From the NCBI GenBank assembly GCA_041660045.1, contig JBAZXA010000014.1, forward strand, positions 1 through 64,000: DNA of 64,000 nucleotides. Direction: 5' to 3'. The translations under genes and the position numbers were made by a program. Within the stretch, counting starts at the first letter, position 1. Each line of letters begins with the position of its first letter. Of the stretch, positions 62,643 through 64,000 are shown in pieces. Below the pieces are notes generated by a model that saw nothing but the letters and a program-made list of their open reading frames with translations, ran no database searches and was not told the DNA's origin. The DNA is from WM-3-3 sp041660045. GTDB lineage: Bacteria > Pseudomonadota > Gammaproteobacteria > Methylococcales > Methylomonadaceae.

Positions 62643-63875
62643 ATGTTTGAAGCGGAAATTGAAAAAATTTACCTGGCTAACTCCCGCCATATATTTGCCA
62701 CGCTAATAAGGCTATTGGGTGATTTTGACAGCGCTGAAGAGGCCTTACATGAGGCCTTCCGGGCAGCATTGGAGCAATGGCCCAGCACAGGTATTCCCGC
62801 TAAGCCACTTGCCTGGCTAGTATCCGCAGGCCGCTACAAAGGCATTGACGCCATACGCCGCCGCGCCCGCTTTGAATCATTACCTGATGACATGACACCG
62901 CAACTGGCCGTTGATTTTAACGAGGGGTTCGACAGTGACGGCATTGAAGACGACCGCTTGCGCTTAATTTTTACCTGTTGTCATCCTGCTTTAGCACAAG
63001 ATGCGCAAGTTGCCCTGACATTACGTGAAGTGTGCGGATTAACCACAGAAGCCATCGCCAGCGCTTTTCTAATATCCGCGCCAACACTCGCGCAGCGCAT
63101 AGTGAGGGCTAAAAGCAAAATCCGTGATGCCCGCATACCATATCAAGTGCCTACCCTGGCGATGTTGCCAGAACGCCTCGATAGCGTATTGCAAGTGGTT
63201 TACCTTATTTTTAATGAAGCTTATTTTACCTCATCCGGCAGCACCTTAACCCGTCCCGATTTATCCACAGAAGCCATTCGGCTGGGACGCTTGCTAGCAG
63301 ACTTGTTGCCTGAACCTGAAGTTTTAGGTTTACTGGCCTTAATGCTGTTGCAAGAATCCCGGCACACAGCGCGCATATCACCATCAGGGGATTTAATCCT
63401 ACTGGAAGACCAAGATCGTCGTTTATGGCATCAAGCTTACATTAGCGAGGGTTCTGCCTTGGTCGAGCAAGCCTTGGCTTCCAGACGTTTTGGCGTGTAC
63501 AGCTTACAAGCCGCCATTGCCGCCGTGCATGCCAACGCCCCGGTAGCCTCGGCGACTAACTGGGCGGAAATCGCTGCCTTATATGCGGTGCTGTTGAAAA
63601 TTAACCCCTCGCCAATTATCGAACTGAACCGCGCCGTTGCCGTTGCCATGCATAACGGGCCATTGGCCGGGCTGCAACTGATTGATGCCATCCTGGCGCA
63701 AGGTAAACTAAGCGCTTACCATTTGGCACATTCAGCGCGCGCAGACCTGCTACGACGCTTAGGCCAAACGGCCGCCGCCAAATCCGCATATGAAACCGCA
63801 CTTAAATTTGCACAAATGGAACCCGAACGACGTTTTCTTAAAGCCAGGTTGCAGGAACTGGACAGAACTGCTTAA
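62643..63875 (+). CDS. ECF42-like sigma factor with C-terminal TPR/DUF6596 extension
   Basis: 410 residues. Region 2 covers about 10-75 (RHIFATLIRLLGDFDSAEEA, then PLAWLVSAGRYKGIDAIRRR). Region 4 covers about 105-155 (LTLREVCGLTTEAIASAFLI then SAPTLAQRIVRAKSKIRDA). The extension of about 250 residues (LLALMLLQESRHTARI, WAEIAALYAVLLKINPSP, and the TPR-like end LRRLGQTAAAKSAYETALKF) is typical of ECF42 factors, whose partners are usually DGPF/YCII proteins. None is seen here, but the window ends shortly after. The start is ATG 62643 with no clear Shine-Dalgarno site. Confidence 0.88.
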   Translation: MFEAEIEKIYLANSRHIFATLIRLLGDFDSAEEALHEAFRAALEQWPSTGIPAKPLAWLVSAGRYKGIDAIRRRARFESLPDDMTPQLAVDFNEGFDSDGIEDDRLRLIFTCCHPALAQDAQVALTLREVCGLTTEAIASAFLISAPTLAQRIVRAKSKIRDARIPYQVPTLAMLPERLDSVLQVVYLIFNEAYFTSSGSTLTRPDLSTEAIRLGRLLADLLPEPEVLGLLALMLLQESRHTARISPSGDLILLEDQDRRLWHQAYISEGSALVEQALASRRFGVYSLQAAIAAVHANAPVASATNWAEIAALYAVLLKINPSPIIELNRAVAVAMHNGPLAGLQLIDAILAQGKLSAYHLAHSARADLLRRLGQTAAAKSAYETALKFAQMEPERRFLKARLQELDRTA

Positions 63876-64000
63876 TCACACCCACAGCGACGACTACCGA
63901 CACTCAGCCTTGCACAAACAGGCAGGTTTATTGCCAATTTATACCAATGACTACAAACCTATTTATATTTCTTCAGCCCAAGCCACGCCAGTTGGCTGGT
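63876..64000. other. Right edge, nothing assigned
   Basis: The last 125 bases hold no feature I can support. A minus-strand frame from 64000 to a TAG at 63959 is open for 13 codons and could be the end of a gene beyond the window, but this is too short to judge. Confidence 0.3.

Noticed and set aside
63959..64000. Possible C-terminus of a minus-strand gene at the right edge
   Set aside because: Only 13 codons visible; cannot be judged.
1..64000. CRISPR arrays, tRNA/rRNA genes, insertion sequences
   Set aside because: No regularly spaced repeats, cloverleaf-type sequences, transposase-like frames or terminal inverted repeats with target duplications were found by eye.

Overview
The window reads as chromosomal DNA of a gammaproteobacterial methanotroph or close methylotroph (order Methylococcales is my best guess; genus not resolvable). 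The case rests on an mtdB-type methylene-tetrahydromethanopterin dehydrogenase, a zwf-pgl pair as used in the ribulose monophosphate cycle, several short secreted proteins with the VPLPAxFWLFG type of C-terminal sorting tail that is common in these bacteria, and moderate-to-low GC with gammaproteobacterial housekeeping genes (yicC, rph, rdgB, oxyR). No tRNA, rRNA, CRISPR array, insertion sequence or prophage was seen.

Layout. 1-11377: a type VI secretion cluster on the minus strand, transcribed from tssA through a TPR lipoprotein, tssB, tssC, hcp, tssE, tssF, tssG and tssH (clpV) into a vgrG cut by the window edge; membrane-complex genes tssJKLM are not here. 11510-14780: dctA, then a small four-helix membrane protein divergent from an AraC-type regulator. 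15025-21891: envelope genes (GtrA-GT2 fusion, polytopic GT-C-like protein, FtsX-type ABC exporter, a 56-residue membrane protein). 22194-26511: an ECF-like sigma factor coupled to an SRPBCC protein, then zwf-pgl and an NlpE-like protein. 26594-29069: a sorted secreted protein, a TauE/SafE permease and a decayed HExxH metallopeptidase gene.

29093-34400: yicC, a Ser/Thr kinase, rph, rdgB, an APH-fold kinase, a MOSC protein and a bacteriohemerythrin. 34503-40280: a DMT transporter, a PepSY membrane protein, the complete AmmeMemoRadiSam triad (A, B and radical SAM genes) and mtdB. 40496-46811: a textbook Fur-controlled iron operon beginning with a perfect 21-bp Fur palindrome and a leader hairpin, then a 92-residue unknown protein, hemP, tonB, exbB, exbD, a siderophore receptor, a PepSY protein and a PiuC-type hydroxylase. 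46812-52638: a 785-bp non-coding region rich in TGTCA motifs in front of a second sorted secreted protein, oxyR, a DUF5765-like membrane protein with a two-hairpin leader, and a 717-residue beta-helical autotransporter-like passenger that carries a sorting tail instead of a beta-barrel.

52921-59608: a cupin, a lipoprotein, a CnrYXH-like sigma/anti-sigma/sensor module with an EF-hand and a repeat protein, a ParB/sulfiredoxin-like protein, a SulP transporter and a YfdX protein. 60122-62066: a RloA-RloB pair (AbiL-type candidate phage defence). 62643-63875: an ECF42-like sigma factor with a TPR tail.

The points most worth a second look are the iron operon leader and its unknown first gene, the TGTCA/sigma-54-like region before the sorted-protein gene, the autotransporter-like protein with a sorting tail, the AmmeMemoRadiSam triad, the RloAB pair and the small-protein/sigma modules. 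All functional calls are from reading motifs and context; no database search was possible.
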